From Fen-1135 sp963705275 (GTDB lineage: Bacteria > Desulfobacterota > Syntrophia > Syntrophales > UBA2185): a DNA stretch of 64,000 bases. How positions within the stretch are numbered: position 1 is the first letter of the stretch; every line of letters begins with the position of its first letter. Below are positions 9,997 to 19,049 of the stretch, piece after piece. The DNA lies in contig OY970063.1 of the NCBI GenBank assembly GCA_963705275.1, positions 2,480,001 to 2,544,000 on the forward strand, written 5' to 3'. The translations under genes were made by a program, and so were the position numbers. The notes beneath the pieces were generated by a model. That model did no database searches and was not told where the DNA came from. It was given only the letters and a program-made list of their open reading frames with translations.

Positions 9997-10707
9997 TCAC
10001 CGGAATACTTCAATATACTCAACATATGAAACGGCCGCCTCACCCGTGTTGTCGGAGTCATTCATGATGGCGATACCTGCCGTGGGTGGCGGTTCTTTCC
10101 CGAAAGTGGCTCTGTAGTCATCGAAAATATTTACCGTCTCTTCAACCCAGGTTCCGATCGCGCTTCCCCCATTCTCAAGGATGATGATTTTTGCCCTGTC
10201 TGTGTAAGGGCTCGTGATGGTTCTCTCTGCGATATTCTGACCCGTCCAGACATAGTTCAGCGTGCTGTGAGGGGGATATTGTCCATAGATTGCTTTCGCA
10301 ATACCATACTCCAGCCGCTCCGCAACACCAGCCTGTTTCGGATCATAGGGAAACAGGACGTACACCCTGATGGGGTAGTCGTCTCCGGATTTATCCCTAA
10401 TGTCTCCTTTCTTGTATACATTGTCTACCTTCCACCTCCAGCGCATGCGCGGATACTCGCCTGCATTGAATGTCTTTCGATATACAATAGCCGATGCCGA
10501 GCCGTGACTCTCCGCTTTGAGAATGGTGTGATTATTCTCCGTTACGATCGTATACGTTGAATGTTTGCTGATTTTTGGAAAGGTGAGAGGCTCCCAGCCG
10601 GAGAGGTTTCGAAACTCCTCGCGGAAAAGAATCTGTCTGCTGTCACCGAGGGCCGAAGTCGCGGCAGCGGCGATCAGGAATATGAGGACAAATATCCGTA
10701 TCTTCAT
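9997..10707 (-). CDS. DUF3047 secreted protein
   Basis: A 236-residue exported protein with a signal peptide (1-21) and a beta-sandwich fold of the DUF3047 type, common in Desulfobacterota and other proteobacteria. Aromatic-rich motifs (YPRMRWRWKVD, LNYVWTG, VEETVNIFDDYR) are the family marks. The function is unknown; the lectin-like fold would suit binding of a polysaccharide or lipid. It lies just downstream of the rhodanese gene on the same strand, about 90 bases away, and may share its transcript. Confidence 0.75.
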   Translation of the reverse strand: MKIRIFVLIFLIAAAATSALGDSRQILFREEFRNLSGWEPLTFPKISKHSTYTIVTENNHTILKAESHGSASAIVYRKTFNAGEYPRMRWRWKVDNVYKKGDIRDKSGDDYPIRVYVLFPYDPKQAGVAERLEYGIAKAIYGQYPPHSTLNYVWTGQNIAERTITSPYTDRAKIIILENGGSAIGTWVEETVNIFDDYRATFGKEPPPTAGIAIMNDSDNTGEAAVSYVEYIEVFR

Positions 10708-10798
10708 ATTTTAAGATACATCAATTCCCGCCTGAAGGCCAAACAATGTCTCCGGCCCACCCGGCAGATGTAGCAAAATGCCCTGAGCTTTTCCGGTC

Positions 10799-11305
10799 CT
10801 ATTGCACTTTCTCAACGGGATATTCCGCTTCGTTCCACGCCTTGATCCCGCCTGGCTGGCGATAAGCGTTCTTGTAGCCCATTCTCGTCGCCCACATAGC
10901 GCCATTATGGCTCCGGGTGCATTCCGTGAATCCGCAGTAGAAAACGATAACCCTGTTCTTATCCTGTCCCAGGAGTTTTTCCAGGCCTGCTCTCGTCTTG
11001 TCGTCGAGGGTCGTCATTTCCGGCCTGGGGAGTTCGAAATGTACCGCACCGGGGTAATGCTGCTTCTTGAAGACATCATAAGGATTATTGTCAACAATCA
11101 ACATCTCCTTCTTCTCGTCGATCCATTTCTTCAGCTCCTGTGCTGTAACAACCTTGTAGCCGCCTCTTTCGACTTCGCGCGCGAATGTTACGGCGCTCTT
11201 CTCTGTATCCAGTTCTTTACCACCGGCCGCCAGGACGATGCCCGTGAACCCCAAAACGAAAATAACGGAAATTATGAATGCTAATAATCCACTCTTTTTC
11301 ATCAT
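10799..11305 (-). CDS. periplasmic rhodanese-like protein
   Basis: A 168-residue exported single-domain rhodanese. Residues 1-27 are a signal peptide. The domain runs from about residue 52 to the end and carries the active-site loop FYCGFTECTRS with Cys124 as the likely persulfide-forming residue and a second Cys at 129. The neighbouring GYKNAYRQPGGIKAW motif is the usual domain ending. Two consecutive ATGs (11305, 11302) are possible starts. Periplasmic rhodaneses carry sulfane sulfur; the nearby selD and LysR genes make a role in sulfur or selenium handling possible but unproven. Confidence 0.82.
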   Translation of the reverse strand: MMKKSGLLAFIISVIFVLGFTGIVLAAGGKELDTEKSAVTFAREVERGGYKVVTAQELKKWIDEKKEMLIVDNNPYDVFKKQHYPGAVHFELPRPEMTTLDDKTRAGLEKLLGQDKNRVIVFYCGFTECTRSHNGAMWATRMGYKNAYRQPGGIKAWNEAEYPVEKVQ

Positions 11306-11491
11306 GCTTCATGTACCCCCTTCTTCATATTATCTGTCCTGCAATTACGTTGATAGCACGGAGTTACGCAACTAAAGTATATAGCCTATCTGAATAAGTC
11401 AAATTCCTATAAGCTATAGACATGCGCCTTTTATTCTTATTGGTTATGGGGAGGATAGAGACTTGCTGATTCCGCGGTTTGCTGGGAGGAT

Positions 11492-12418
11492 TTACTTGAA
11501 CGGAAAATATCGCTTCAAAAAGTCCAAAAAATTCCTGTGGTATATCATCAGGGGAAATTGCTTCTTGTAGACGAGATAGAAATATCTTTCCATATTGCAG
11601 TTAGCGACATGAAGAGCGGCCAGTAAACCCTGAGATATTTCCCGTCTAATTGCAAAAGAAGACAGGATCGAAACGCCTAAGCCCGCGAGTATGGCCTCTT
11701 TGACCGCTTCGGAAGCTCCCATTTCACAGACTACGTTGAAGCCAGACATGCTTGTCCCAAGTTGCTCCTGGAGACTTTCCTCTATGAGATCACGTGTTGC
11801 CGACCCTTTTTCCCGGATGATGAAAGGGATCTTTGCTAACTCTTCCGCTCGAGCAGTCCTTTGTTTTGCGAGAGGATGGTCGAGAGGGACAGCAAGAACC
11901 AGGTGATCCTTCCACAGCCGCTGCACAACGAGTTTCTTGTTTACAGGTTCTTTACCGATGAAACCCATTTCGGCCTGGTCATTCAGAATGGTTTGCAGTG
12001 TTTCCTCACTGTCGTGCATCTGCATGTGAACCTGTATGGCATGGTGTGTCTGTTTCAGACGGCTTATTAAGTGAGGAAGAATGTATGTGGCAGGTATGGT
12101 ACTGGCGGACACATAGATATGCCCCGATTCTTGCGCCTTTTGTCTTACGACGCGTTCCTTGGCATCCTCCCTTAATCTGACGATCCGCTTTGCGTAATCA
12201 TAGATTATCTGACCCTCCGGCGTAAGAGAAATTCCTGTGGCGCTGCGGTTGACCAACTGCGATCCTGCCGCCTCTTCCAGATTTTTGATCTGCTTGGTGA
12301 GAGACGGCTGGGAAAGGGAAAGTTTGACAGCGGCCCTGGTAAAAGTGCCTGCCTCAATTAGTGCCATGAGGATTTCCAATTGCTGCATCGTGATGTCCGC
12401 GAACTTATCCCGGCTCAT
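11492..12418 (-). CDS. LysR-family regulator, probably selenium-metabolism type
   Basis: A 308-residue transcription factor. The N-terminal winged helix-turn-helix covers residues 1-65 (LEILMALIEAGTFTRAAVKL, then SQPSLTKQIKNLEE), and a CysB/CbbR-like substrate-binding domain starts near residue 90 at GHIYVSASTIPATYILP. The ATG at 12418 is preferred; a TTG at 12454 would add twelve residues with Cys pairs but has no ribosome site. It is divergent from selD, with 127 bases between the start codons. LysR proteins usually act on the divergent gene, and a family of selenium-associated LysR regulators with this layout is known, so control of selD is likely. The ligand is unknown. Confidence 0.8.
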   Translation of the reverse strand: MSRDKFADITMQQLEILMALIEAGTFTRAAVKLSLSQPSLTKQIKNLEEAAGSQLVNRSATGISLTPEGQIIYDYAKRIVRLREDAKERVVRQKAQESGHIYVSASTIPATYILPHLISRLKQTHHAIQVHMQMHDSEETLQTILNDQAEMGFIGKEPVNKKLVVQRLWKDHLVLAVPLDHPLAKQRTARAEELAKIPFIIREKGSATRDLIEESLQEQLGTSMSGFNVVCEMGASEAVKEAILAGLGVSILSSFAIRREISQGLLAALHVANCNMERYFYLVYKKQFPLMIYHRNFLDFLKRYFPFK

Positions 12419-12509
12419 GTTAAATAAGTTACCACAATTACAGGCGATAATCAAAGCGGGAGTCCCGTAATATTTCTAAAACCCTAATTTATTGCCATAA
12501 CACAAAATA

Positions 12510-12538
12510 TTGACGCGTTTTGCCGATTACTGTAATAT
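12510..12538 (+). promoter_or_regulatory. candidate sigma-70 promoter abutting selD
   Basis: TTGACG (12510-12515), a 17-base spacer and TAATAT (12533-12538). The predicted transcription start, about 12545, coincides with the selD ATG at 12546, which has no Shine-Dalgarno sequence. A leaderless mRNA is therefore possible. The site is in the divergent selD/LysR interval, where the regulator would bind. Confidence 0.5.
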
Positions 12539-12545
12539 GCCCGCC

Positions 12546-13604
12546 ATGGACGAGAACGCCAAGATACGCCTTACCGAGACTGTGCACGGGGCCGGTTGAG
12601 CCTGCAAGATCGGTCCGGGCGACCTGAGCGAAGCATTGCGAGATTTGCCGCTGATTTCTGATCCGAATCTGATCGTCGGGATGGAACACGCGGAAGACGC
12701 GGGAGTTTATAAACTCCGCGATGATCTGGCCGTTATCCAGACGGTGGATTTTTTTACCCCCATCGTGGATGATCCTTACACATTCGGCCAAATCGCCGTC
12801 ACGAATGCCTTGAGCGATGTTTACGCCATGGGAGGAAGACCGCTTACGGCAGTGAACATAGTCTGCTTCCCGGCAAAGACAATGGATATGTCCATACTCC
12901 GGCAGATTCTTCAGGGCGGGCTCGATAAAATGCGGGAGGCCGGCGTACTTCTCATCGGAGGGCACAGCGTAGAGGATCAAGAACCGAAATACGGGCTTTC
13001 TGTCATAGGCGTGGTTCATCCGGACAGAGTCTTGCTCAATAGAGGCGGCAGGGTAGGGGATAAGTTGATCCTTACCAAGCCCCTGGGTACCGGCATTGTC
13101 AGCACGGCGCTCAAGGCCGGATTGGCCGATGAGACACTTGTGGCGAAGTCCACAAGGCACATGACCACCTTGAATAAGAAGGCTGCCGACCTCATGCTGG
13201 AAATGCCTGACATTCATGCCTGCACGGACATCACGGGATTTGGATTTTTAGGACATGCCTGTGAAATGGTGGAAGACTCCGATGTGGGCATGCTCATTCA
13301 CGCGTCATCCGTTCCATTTTTCCCGGGAATAAAAGAATTTGTCGATAAGGAAATTGTGCCCGGGGGGCTGGAACGGAATCGTCAGTATCGCTCGAAGTTC
13401 ATCGAGGTTGCGCCGGCATGTCCCGATTGGCTGGTGGATATCCTGTTTGACCCGCAGACCGCCGGCGGGCTCCTTATTGTATTGCCGGGAACTCAGGCGG
13501 AGACATTAATTGGCAGGATGCATGCAGAGGGTATAGTTGAGGCGGCCATCGTGGGTGAAATCATTTCAGAACCGAAGGGGAAGATACGGGTTCTCTATCC
13601 GTAA
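12546..13604 (+). CDS. selD: selenide, water dikinase (selenoprotein with in-frame UGA)
   Basis: Makes selenophosphate from selenide and ATP, the selenium donor for selenocysteine and selenouridine. The frame has a TGA at 12597-12599 that encodes Sec18, in the context H-G-A-G-U-A-C-K, aligned to Cys17 of E. coli SelD; the catalytic Lys is K21. Reading through gives 352 residues, the normal length, with AIR-synthase-type ATP-binding and C-terminal domains (TDITGFGFLGHACEM, FDPQTAGGLL). A gene call that treats the TGA as stop would start wrongly at 12636 and lose the active site. An ATG at 12537 is an alternative start. The organism must therefore have the SelA/B/C machinery. A DHH gene follows 30 bases later. 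Confidence 0.95.
12597..12620 (+). promoter_or_regulatory. candidate bacterial SECIS element at the selD UGA
   Basis: Directly after the UGA, GCCUG (12600-12604) can pair with CGGGC (12616-12620) in five pairs, one a G-U, leaving an 11-base loop that contains GGUC, the loop sequence important in the E. coli fdhF SECIS. The hairpin is short and was found by eye, so its exact form is uncertain; the Sec decoding itself is better supported than this structure. Confidence 0.4.
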
Positions 13605-13634
13605 TCATCTGAGAGATACAGTCTAGAGACTCCT

Positions 13635-14720
13635 ATGAAACGCATTGAATCATTCCTCATTAAGGAAGAGACATTACACAATGTAATGAAACTCAAGACC
13701 ATGGTCAAACAGGATGACGCCGTTGCGATTCTCATGTTTGGCAGTCCTGACCCGGACGCTGTTGCGTCATGCATGGCCTTTCAGGAACTCCTTCGGCAGA
13801 CAGCCGGTTTAACGAAGTGTACCTTTGTTGCCACTGAAGCGGTCGTTCGTATGCAGAATATTGAGTTCATCCGGGCGATGAAAGTGGATATTCATCTCTT
13901 GGACAAGACGGACCTCCGGGCATACCAGTTGATTGCCATTGTAGACGCCCAGCCCACCTTTTTCGGCGATGCCCTCCAGGGCATTCAACCACAGATAGTC
14001 TTTGACCATCATCCGTGCACAACGGTATGGCATGCGGAGCTTGCCGACGTACGCGAGAATTACGGCGCCCTATCGACAATGATGACGGAATATCTCCTCG
14101 CTGCAAAGGTGAGAATTCCCAAGAAACTTTACACCGCCCTTCTCTACGGGATCAAGGCGGACACGAACAATTTCGAACGCGATGTCATACTTGAAGACAT
14201 CAGCGCCTACTACCTTAGTTTCTCCCGCGCCAACCGCCAACTTATTCGCCGCATCGAATTGAATCAGGTTCCCGAGCGCTTCCTCAAGTACTTCGATATT
14301 GCGTATCACAACAGGCGGCGCTACCGTGACAGGATCATGTGCTTTCTGGGCAGAGTGGAAAGTGTCGATGTGTGTGTTCAGCTGGCGGACTCTTACCTGC
14401 GCTTAGTCGGTATATCTTATGTCATCATTGCGGGCATCGTCAAAGAGAGGCTCGTCATTATTTTCCGGGGCGATGGATACCGCCAGGATTGCGGCGCTAT
14501 TGCTCAGAAGGCCTTCGGAAATTATGGGACTGCCGGGGGCCACAGGAGCGCGGCGCGCGTGGAGATTCCCATCGATACGATTAGAGAAGCAATAGGCAAT
14601 GACATATCCCAGGAGGCCATGGATCGTTTTCTGATGCAGCGTCTCCGCGGGAAGCGCAATCTGACAAACCAGGGAAAATCTCCCAAGCCGCCATCTGTGC
14701 CTGGGAGAAATAACCCCTGA
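13635..14720 (+). CDS. DHH/DHHA1-family phosphoesterase
   Basis: A 361-residue cytoplasmic phosphoesterase of the DHH superfamily, related to NrnA-type oligoribonuclease/pAp phosphatases. Motif I is GSPDPDAVAS (residues 37-46), motif II includes IVDAQP, motif III is the DHH at FDHHPCTT, and a further metal-site Asp lies in GIKADTNNF. The C-terminal DHHA1 domain carries the glycine-rich GTAGGHRSAARVE motif. The first motif reads D-P-D-A rather than the common D-A-D/G form. It follows selD by 30 bases without a terminator and is probably co-transcribed. Substrate (nanoRNA, pAp or cyclic dinucleotide) is not decided by sequence. Confidence 0.82.
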   Translation: MKRIESFLIKEETLHNVMKLKTMVKQDDAVAILMFGSPDPDAVASCMAFQELLRQTAGLTKCTFVATEAVVRMQNIEFIRAMKVDIHLLDKTDLRAYQLIAIVDAQPTFFGDALQGIQPQIVFDHHPCTTVWHAELADVRENYGALSTMMTEYLLAAKVRIPKKLYTALLYGIKADTNNFERDVILEDISAYYLSFSRANRQLIRRIELNQVPERFLKYFDIAYHNRRRYRDRIMCFLGRVESVDVCVQLADSYLRLVGISYVIIAGIVKERLVIIFRGDGYRQDCGAIAQKAFGNYGTAGGHRSAARVEIPIDTIREAIGNDISQEAMDRFLMQRLRGKRNLTNQGKSPKPPSVPGRNNP

Positions 14721-14856
14721 TACCTTAATCGCGACCCCATTTCTTTCTTCCTGAAATGCGGCATCTGGGAATTTTAAAGGACATACGTCCTTCCAATGCG
14801 TAATGATTACCCTCCAATTATTGTCTCAGCATCCCTGTTTGACCGTCAAATTTCCT

Positions 14857-14886
14857 TTGACATACAAGATGCTGCCGCCTTATACT
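14857..14886 (+). promoter_or_regulatory. candidate sigma-70 promoter
   Basis: TTGACA (14857-14862) and TATACT (14881-14886) with an 18-base spacer, about 30 bases before the ATG of the acetolactate-synthase-like gene at 14915. A ribosome site TAAGGGA sits at 14906-14912. Confidence 0.6.
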
Positions 14887-14914
14887 CCGACCGCCAAAAA
14901 AAATTTAAGGGATT

Positions 14915-16725
14915 ATGATGAAAGCCAAAAAAACTGAATCCAAAATAAATAAAGAAGTGGAAAGCAAAGTGAGAACAGGCGCCGCTGTATTTGCCGACAC
15001 AATAAATGAATTAGGAATCTCCTATCTGTTTGGCCACACCGGCGGAGCTATAATGCCGATGTATGTTGAGCTAAATGAGAGACTGACGAAAAAAGAAAGA
15101 ATACCTGAAGTGGTGATGTTTCGGCATGAACAAGGAGCAGGGCACGCTGCAGAAGGTTACGCTAAAGTCACCGGAAAGCCCGGATTCGTCTGTGTAACAT
15201 CCGGACCTGCTGCAACAAACCTCGTAACGCCCATTGCCGATGCATTCATGGATTCGATACCTGTAATATTTGTAACAGGACAAGTGTCTTCTCCGGGGAT
15301 TGGAACTGATGCATTTCAGGAAGTTCCTATTACGCTGATCGTATCGCAGATAACAAAGATTGCATTGCTGATAAAGACGGCTGATGAGATAGAAGGAGCA
15401 TTACGACTTGCGTATGAGCTGACTACAACCGGCAGAAAAGGACCTGTGTTGGTTGATATTTGCAGGGATGCATTGATCGGAACGGAAACTCCCGGAAACC
15501 ATAAAACTCCTTTTGCTGTAAAAATAAAAAAGCCCATTGATGATTTTGATACAGACTCCATAGATGAGATGTTGCATAAATTTTCAAGTGCAAAAAAACC
15601 TATGCTATATGTTGGAGGCGGGATTAAGGTCGAAGATTCACAAAATCTCTTGAGAGAATTTGCAAAGAAGTATGACACGCCTGTCGGAATGACGCTTATG
15701 AGTATGGGAACAATTGATCGTAATGACAGGCTCTCTCTCGGAATGCTTGGCATACATGGGACGGTTGAAGCAAATTACTCTGCATTAAATGCAGATTATA
15801 TTCTGGCAATCGGTGCAAGGTTTGATGACAGGGTTGCCGTAAAAGGTTTTGGGAAAAATGCGAAAATAATCGCTCACGTTGATATCGATTCTGCGGAAAT
15901 AGATAAGACAAGAAAAGTTCATTATTCTATAAATACATCTGCAAAAAGATTCCTGGAATATGCCCTCGGACATGGACCTGAAAGAACTGAATCATTAAAA
16001 AGTTGGCATGATGAAATAATTGAGTGGAGAAAATTAAGTCCAAGACTTGATGACGATAAGGATGCGATTGTTCCGCAAAAGTTCATTAAAGAATTATCCG
16101 ACCTGACCTCTGGCCAGTGCCATTGTTGCTACAGGCGTTGGACAGCATCAGATGTGGACTGCGCAATATTATGATTTCAAGAACCCAAGAGATTTTATGA
16201 CTTCCGGAGGGCTTGGGACAATGGGTTGCGGATTGCCTGCTGCAATTGGCGCATATTATGCTAATACGGATAAAGTCAATATTGCTTATTGACGGTGATG
16301 GAAGCTTCCAGATGAACATCCAGGAGCTTGCAACAGTTGCCTCAAACAGGATACCTGTGAAGATGTTTGTCATTAAACAACGGATTATGGGGCTTGCCCA
16401 TGCAATGGCATGAGATGTTTGACAGAGGGAATCTATTTGAATGCTGTCTTGATAGAAGCATAGAATGCCCTGTAGGATGTTCATCATTTAAAGACTGCAT
16501 AAAGCGAAACCATAATCCTGACCTTGTCGGACTAAAGGATGTGTATCACGGAATAAAGACAAACAGAATATCCAGACCTGAAGAAGTGACTCCTGCAATA
16601 AAAGAAGCCTTATCTCATAAAGGTCCTTACTTTTAGATGTTGAAATAAAGAAAGAGTCTTACATACTTCCGATCATCCCTCCCAGAGCAGGGATTGAAGA
16701 GATGATAACGGAAAGAAAAACATAA
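14915..16725 (+). pseudogene. acetolactate synthase large subunit-like TPP enzyme, multiply frameshifted
   Basis: A thiamin-diphosphate enzyme related to the large subunit of acetolactate synthase. The N-terminal PYR domain is intact, with the catalytic Glu in FRHEQGAGHAAEGYA, and the central domain is intact to about 16110. The C-terminal PP domain, including the TPP motif IDGDGSFQMN, is broken by four single-base shifts near 16108, 16275, 16373 and 16632, after which the frame ends at 16725. Joined, the pieces give about 600 residues, close to family length. Composition is clearly AT-richer than the flanking genes, pointing to transfer. No small regulatory subunit gene is adjacent. Decay is likely, though sequence error cannot be excluded. 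Confidence 0.82.
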
Positions 16726-17125
16726 GAGTATCATCAAGAAAGACAATAAATAATCATTACCATTTCGCGAATGGACGCATTAAATATTTCAGCATCCCGA
16801 AGGGTTGACGGGACAGTTCTATTTTTTATCTGAAAATGCAGTGGTGAAGTAGGATCTTTGCCTTAAAATCCATCAAGCCCGCCCAGTTCAAGATACCTTT
16901 ATCCCAAAAAGATAATCCGAGAAGCAGGATTATAAACAGTCCTGTTCTATTTCACATTTGAAGCTCTTTGCGGGCTTGCCCAAGAGAGCTGTCAGGTTTT
17001 TCGAATCAAATAATCATACTTTTCGAGTGCGCAAAACAGGATATCCCCGATTGCCGATAGATATGCAAATTCATATTCTGATTGCCAGTTCTGTCTCTGC
17101 TTTCGACAGTATAAAGAGGTGTACC
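16726..17125. other. gene-free spacer with a GGGACAGTTCTATT scrap
   Basis: About 400 bases without a convincing gene. It holds GGGACAGTTCTATTTTTTATC around 16810 and a related CCTGTTCTATTTC segment near 16945. Similar scraps occur at about 29160 and 36124, and such motifs are often left beside REP/RAYT-type transposable elements. Otherwise nothing recognised. Confidence 0.4.
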
Positions 17126-17341
17126 ATGGCTATATCGGACAAATACGGTAAGGTTAATATCCCGAAGATCGGGGCGGATGAACCTGTTTTCATCCTCCGG
17201 GCTCAAGACAGATTGGCTGAAGCAGCGATACAGATGTACCAGGCCCTTGCCGCCTCCCATGGCAGCGCCCTCGCGAAGGATCTGGGAAAGCAGATCCAGT
17301 CTTTCCAGCAATGGTCGGGGAAGAAGAAACTGCCCGATTGA
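17126..17341 (+). CDS. small conserved-looking hypothetical protein
   Basis: A 71-residue soluble protein, not recognised. The start is the ATG at 17126, which has an AAAGAGGTG site 5 bases upstream; the longer in-frame extension to 16958 has no ribosome site and is rejected. The sequence is a predicted helical hairpin: a short N-terminal segment with VNIPKIGADEPVFILRAQD, then an Ala/Gln-rich helix (residues 24-60) and a basic tail ending GKKKLPD. It starts a run of three small plus-strand genes. Confidence 0.55.
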   Translation: MAISDKYGKVNIPKIGADEPVFILRAQDRLAEAAIQMYQALAASHGSALAKDLGKQIQSFQQWSGKKKLPD

Positions 17342-17399
17342 AGCGGCACAGGGTCTAAGGCAAACTGATGCATGCAAAATTAACCAAGGAGGTTATGAA

Positions 17400-17579
17400 A
17401 TGATGGAAAACAGGATACAGGAATGCCACTGTGATAAATGTGGAAATGAGGCAGAGATGACCATAGCCTGTCAGACAATCGAAATGGCGGATCGAGCCGG
17501 CGCCAAAAAGAATGTACAGCAGGAAACGAGAACATGTACAGTTTGCGGCACCGAGATGGTAGCGGTGATTGACGAGTAG
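17400..17579 (+). CDS. small double-CxxC zinc-ribbon protein
   Basis: A 59-residue protein with two Cys pairs, CDKC at the start and CTVC near the end, spaced about 35 residues apart, the layout of a one-zinc ribbon. A perfect AAGGAGG (17385-17391) precedes the paired ATGs at 17400 and 17403. The family and role are not recognised; zinc ribbons of this size are often nucleic-acid or protein adaptors. Confidence 0.6.
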   Translation: MMENRIQECHCDKCGNEAEMTIACQTIEMADRAGAKKNVQQETRTCTVCGTEMVAVIDE

Positions 17580-17750
17580 CGGGTAAAGTTATTTCCGACG
17601 ACGGATCAGGCATGCTCATATCATGGAGCAATGCCTTTCTCTTCTATTGGGTCAGTCTGTGTAACTTAACTCTGTTTCTATTACGTCAATTTCTTACAAG
17701 TAAAAGACAGGAAATCAGATATAGATCAAAACATGACACAAGGAGGATTT

Positions 17751-18095
17751 ATGAATGACGATATGACGAAGATCAGCGGCGCTATTCTGATAGGCGGGTT
17801 GATAGGTGGTGCTATTGCGCTTCTGTATGCACCCCAGTCAGGCCGTAAGACTCGGAAGGATATTATAAGGGCAGCGCGTCGTGCAAAAAATAGTACGGCC
17901 GATTTAATCGAGGACACCATTGATAATGTAAACAACTTCATTAATGATTTGAAGGAAAAGGCCTCAGATATTGCAGATCAAGGAGGAGCGGACCTGACGG
18001 ACAAAGCCAAGAAAGAGATCATGGCGATACTTGAGCAGGGACAGAAAGCAATAGACAAGCAGAAACAAAAGTTCTCTGAAGCCCTCGGTCTATGA
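17751..18095 (+). CDS. YtxH-domain protein
   Basis: A 114-residue membrane-associated protein. Residues 10-30 form a Gly/Ala-rich membrane segment (ISGAILIGGLIGGAIALLYA) followed by the PQSGRKTRKDI motif that marks YtxH proteins, then a long amphipathic coiled-coil helix with alternating Lys/Asp/Glu to the end. The ATG at 17751 follows AAGGAGG; the upstream ATG at 17733 overlaps that site and is rejected. YtxH proteins are linked to general stress but have no defined activity. Confidence 0.8.
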   Translation: MNDDMTKISGAILIGGLIGGAIALLYAPQSGRKTRKDIIRAARRAKNSTADLIEDTIDNVNNFINDLKEKASDIADQGGADLTDKAKKEIMAILEQGQKAIDKQKQKFSEALGL

Positions 18096-18157
18096 GGCTT
18101 GAGAAAGCAGGTGCATGTCTTTCCACCCTTGTGCTCTTGGCATTTGCCTTTTAGTTC

Positions 18158-18190
18158 CAAAAAAATGGCCTCCACTTCTGTGGAAGCCAT
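18158..18190 (-). terminator. intrinsic terminator after the FmdB gene
   Basis: An 11-base stem (18165-18175 with 18180-18190, one C-A mismatch) around a TTCT loop. Read on the minus strand the stem is followed by seven T, so it should end the minus-strand FmdB transcript. On the plus strand the T-run is poor, but it may also limit readthrough from the YtxH gene. Confidence 0.75.
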
Positions 18191-18216
18191 TTCCTGTGAT
18201 AAGATTTCTTAGTGGC

Positions 18217-18498
18217 CTAATCCTCCGTGCTCGTTTTCGTCGTCGACTCCGTCTTTGGGGTTTCGGTCGTTTCGGATTTCGCGCTCTCTTCTTTCTTGTG
18301 CTCTACTGCAGGCGCCTTGGCTCCGCCGTAGTCGGTCGCATACCAGCCTGAACCTTTCAGATGAAAGGATGTCATGGAAATGAGCTTGCTGACAGGACCT
18401 TTACAGAACTTGCACGTCTTGGCAATGGGATCGGTCATGTGCTGAAAGAGCTCATACTGCTTTCCGCACTTCCTGCACTTATATTCATAAATCGGCAT
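18217..18498 (-). CDS. FmdB-family zinc-ribbon protein
   Basis: A 93-residue protein with the N-terminal FmdB zinc ribbon: the start MPIYEYKCRKCGKQYE holds the first CxxC and KTCKFCKGP the second. The middle contains the family motif FHLKGSGWYATDYG. The tail (residues 65-93) is a low-complexity Lys/Glu/Ser/Thr stretch. FmdB proteins were named as putative regulators of amide hydrolase operons, but their role is not settled. GGAGGG lies just before the ATG. A terminator follows. Confidence 0.88.
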   Translation of the reverse strand: MPIYEYKCRKCGKQYELFQHMTDPIAKTCKFCKGPVSKLISMTSFHLKGSGWYATDYGGAKAPAVEHKKEESAKSETTETPKTESTTKTSTED

Positions 18499-18524
18499 AT
18501 AAACCCTCCACCGGCAAATAATCC

Positions 18525-19049
18525 TTAATTAAAAATATCTCCTATTTTGTAACGGTTGCTAAAGCAATCAAAAATAAGTCTCAGATCAGGAGAGATCAAG
18601 GACTGAAGGAGATCCCTCGTTATCGTGTGGACTTTATCTTCCTCCCGCTCTTTTTCTTCCCGAGAGGCATCGAAATCAATTTCCCTCGCCTCGAACCGTA
18701 CGATATGGACCAGCTCGTGCGCGGCAATATATAACAGTAGGGGGTTCAGTCTGATGAATGAATGTCCCCTCTCTATGGCATTGAGAATCTGGTTGTCCTG
18801 AAGACAGACTCTGTAAAAATAAGAACCATCCGATGTATCCGGCTCTTGATCCTTACCGAAATGGTACCTGCATAAATGGGCAAATGCCCCGTCTCTTACT
18901 TCGTGTTTTTCAAGATGAGCGAGGGTCTTTACATCGTACCGGTATTTCTTCATCTCTTCGCGGTTAAAGCGGAAATACTGTCCCGCAAGGTTTTCCGCCT
19001 GTTGAAACACATTATTCGCAAGTGACCTTTGCGCCGGATTAAAATGCAT
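18525..19049 (-). CDS. hypothetical protein with HExxH motif
   Basis: A protein of about 174 residues, not recognised as a named family. The centre carries AAHELVHIVRFE, an HExxH zinc-metalloprotease-like motif, followed within 30 residues by an acidic helix (REEKEREEDKVH) that could give a third ligand. No signal peptide or membrane segment is seen. The start is uncertain: ATG at 19049 or a GTG two codons upstream. It lies 26 bases upstream of FmdB on the same strand, so they may form an operon. Peptidase activity is a suggestion only. Confidence 0.6.
   Translation of the reverse strand: MHFNPAQRSLANNVFQQAENLAGQYFRFNREEMKKYRYDVKTLAHLEKHEVRDGAFAHLCRYHFGKDQEPDTSDGSYFYRVCLQDNQILNAIERGHSFIRLNPLLLYIAAHELVHIVRFEAREIDFDASREEKEREEDKVHTITRDLLQSLISPDLRLIFDCFSNRYKIGDIFN

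Noticed and set aside
12489..13217. Minus-strand frame of 242 codons over selD
   Set aside because: Antisense to strongly conserved selD sequence; no known domain and no ribosome site.
14915..16725. Programmed frameshifting in the acetolactate-synthase-like gene
   Set aside because: Four shifts in both directions without slippery sequences are not compatible with programmed decoding.
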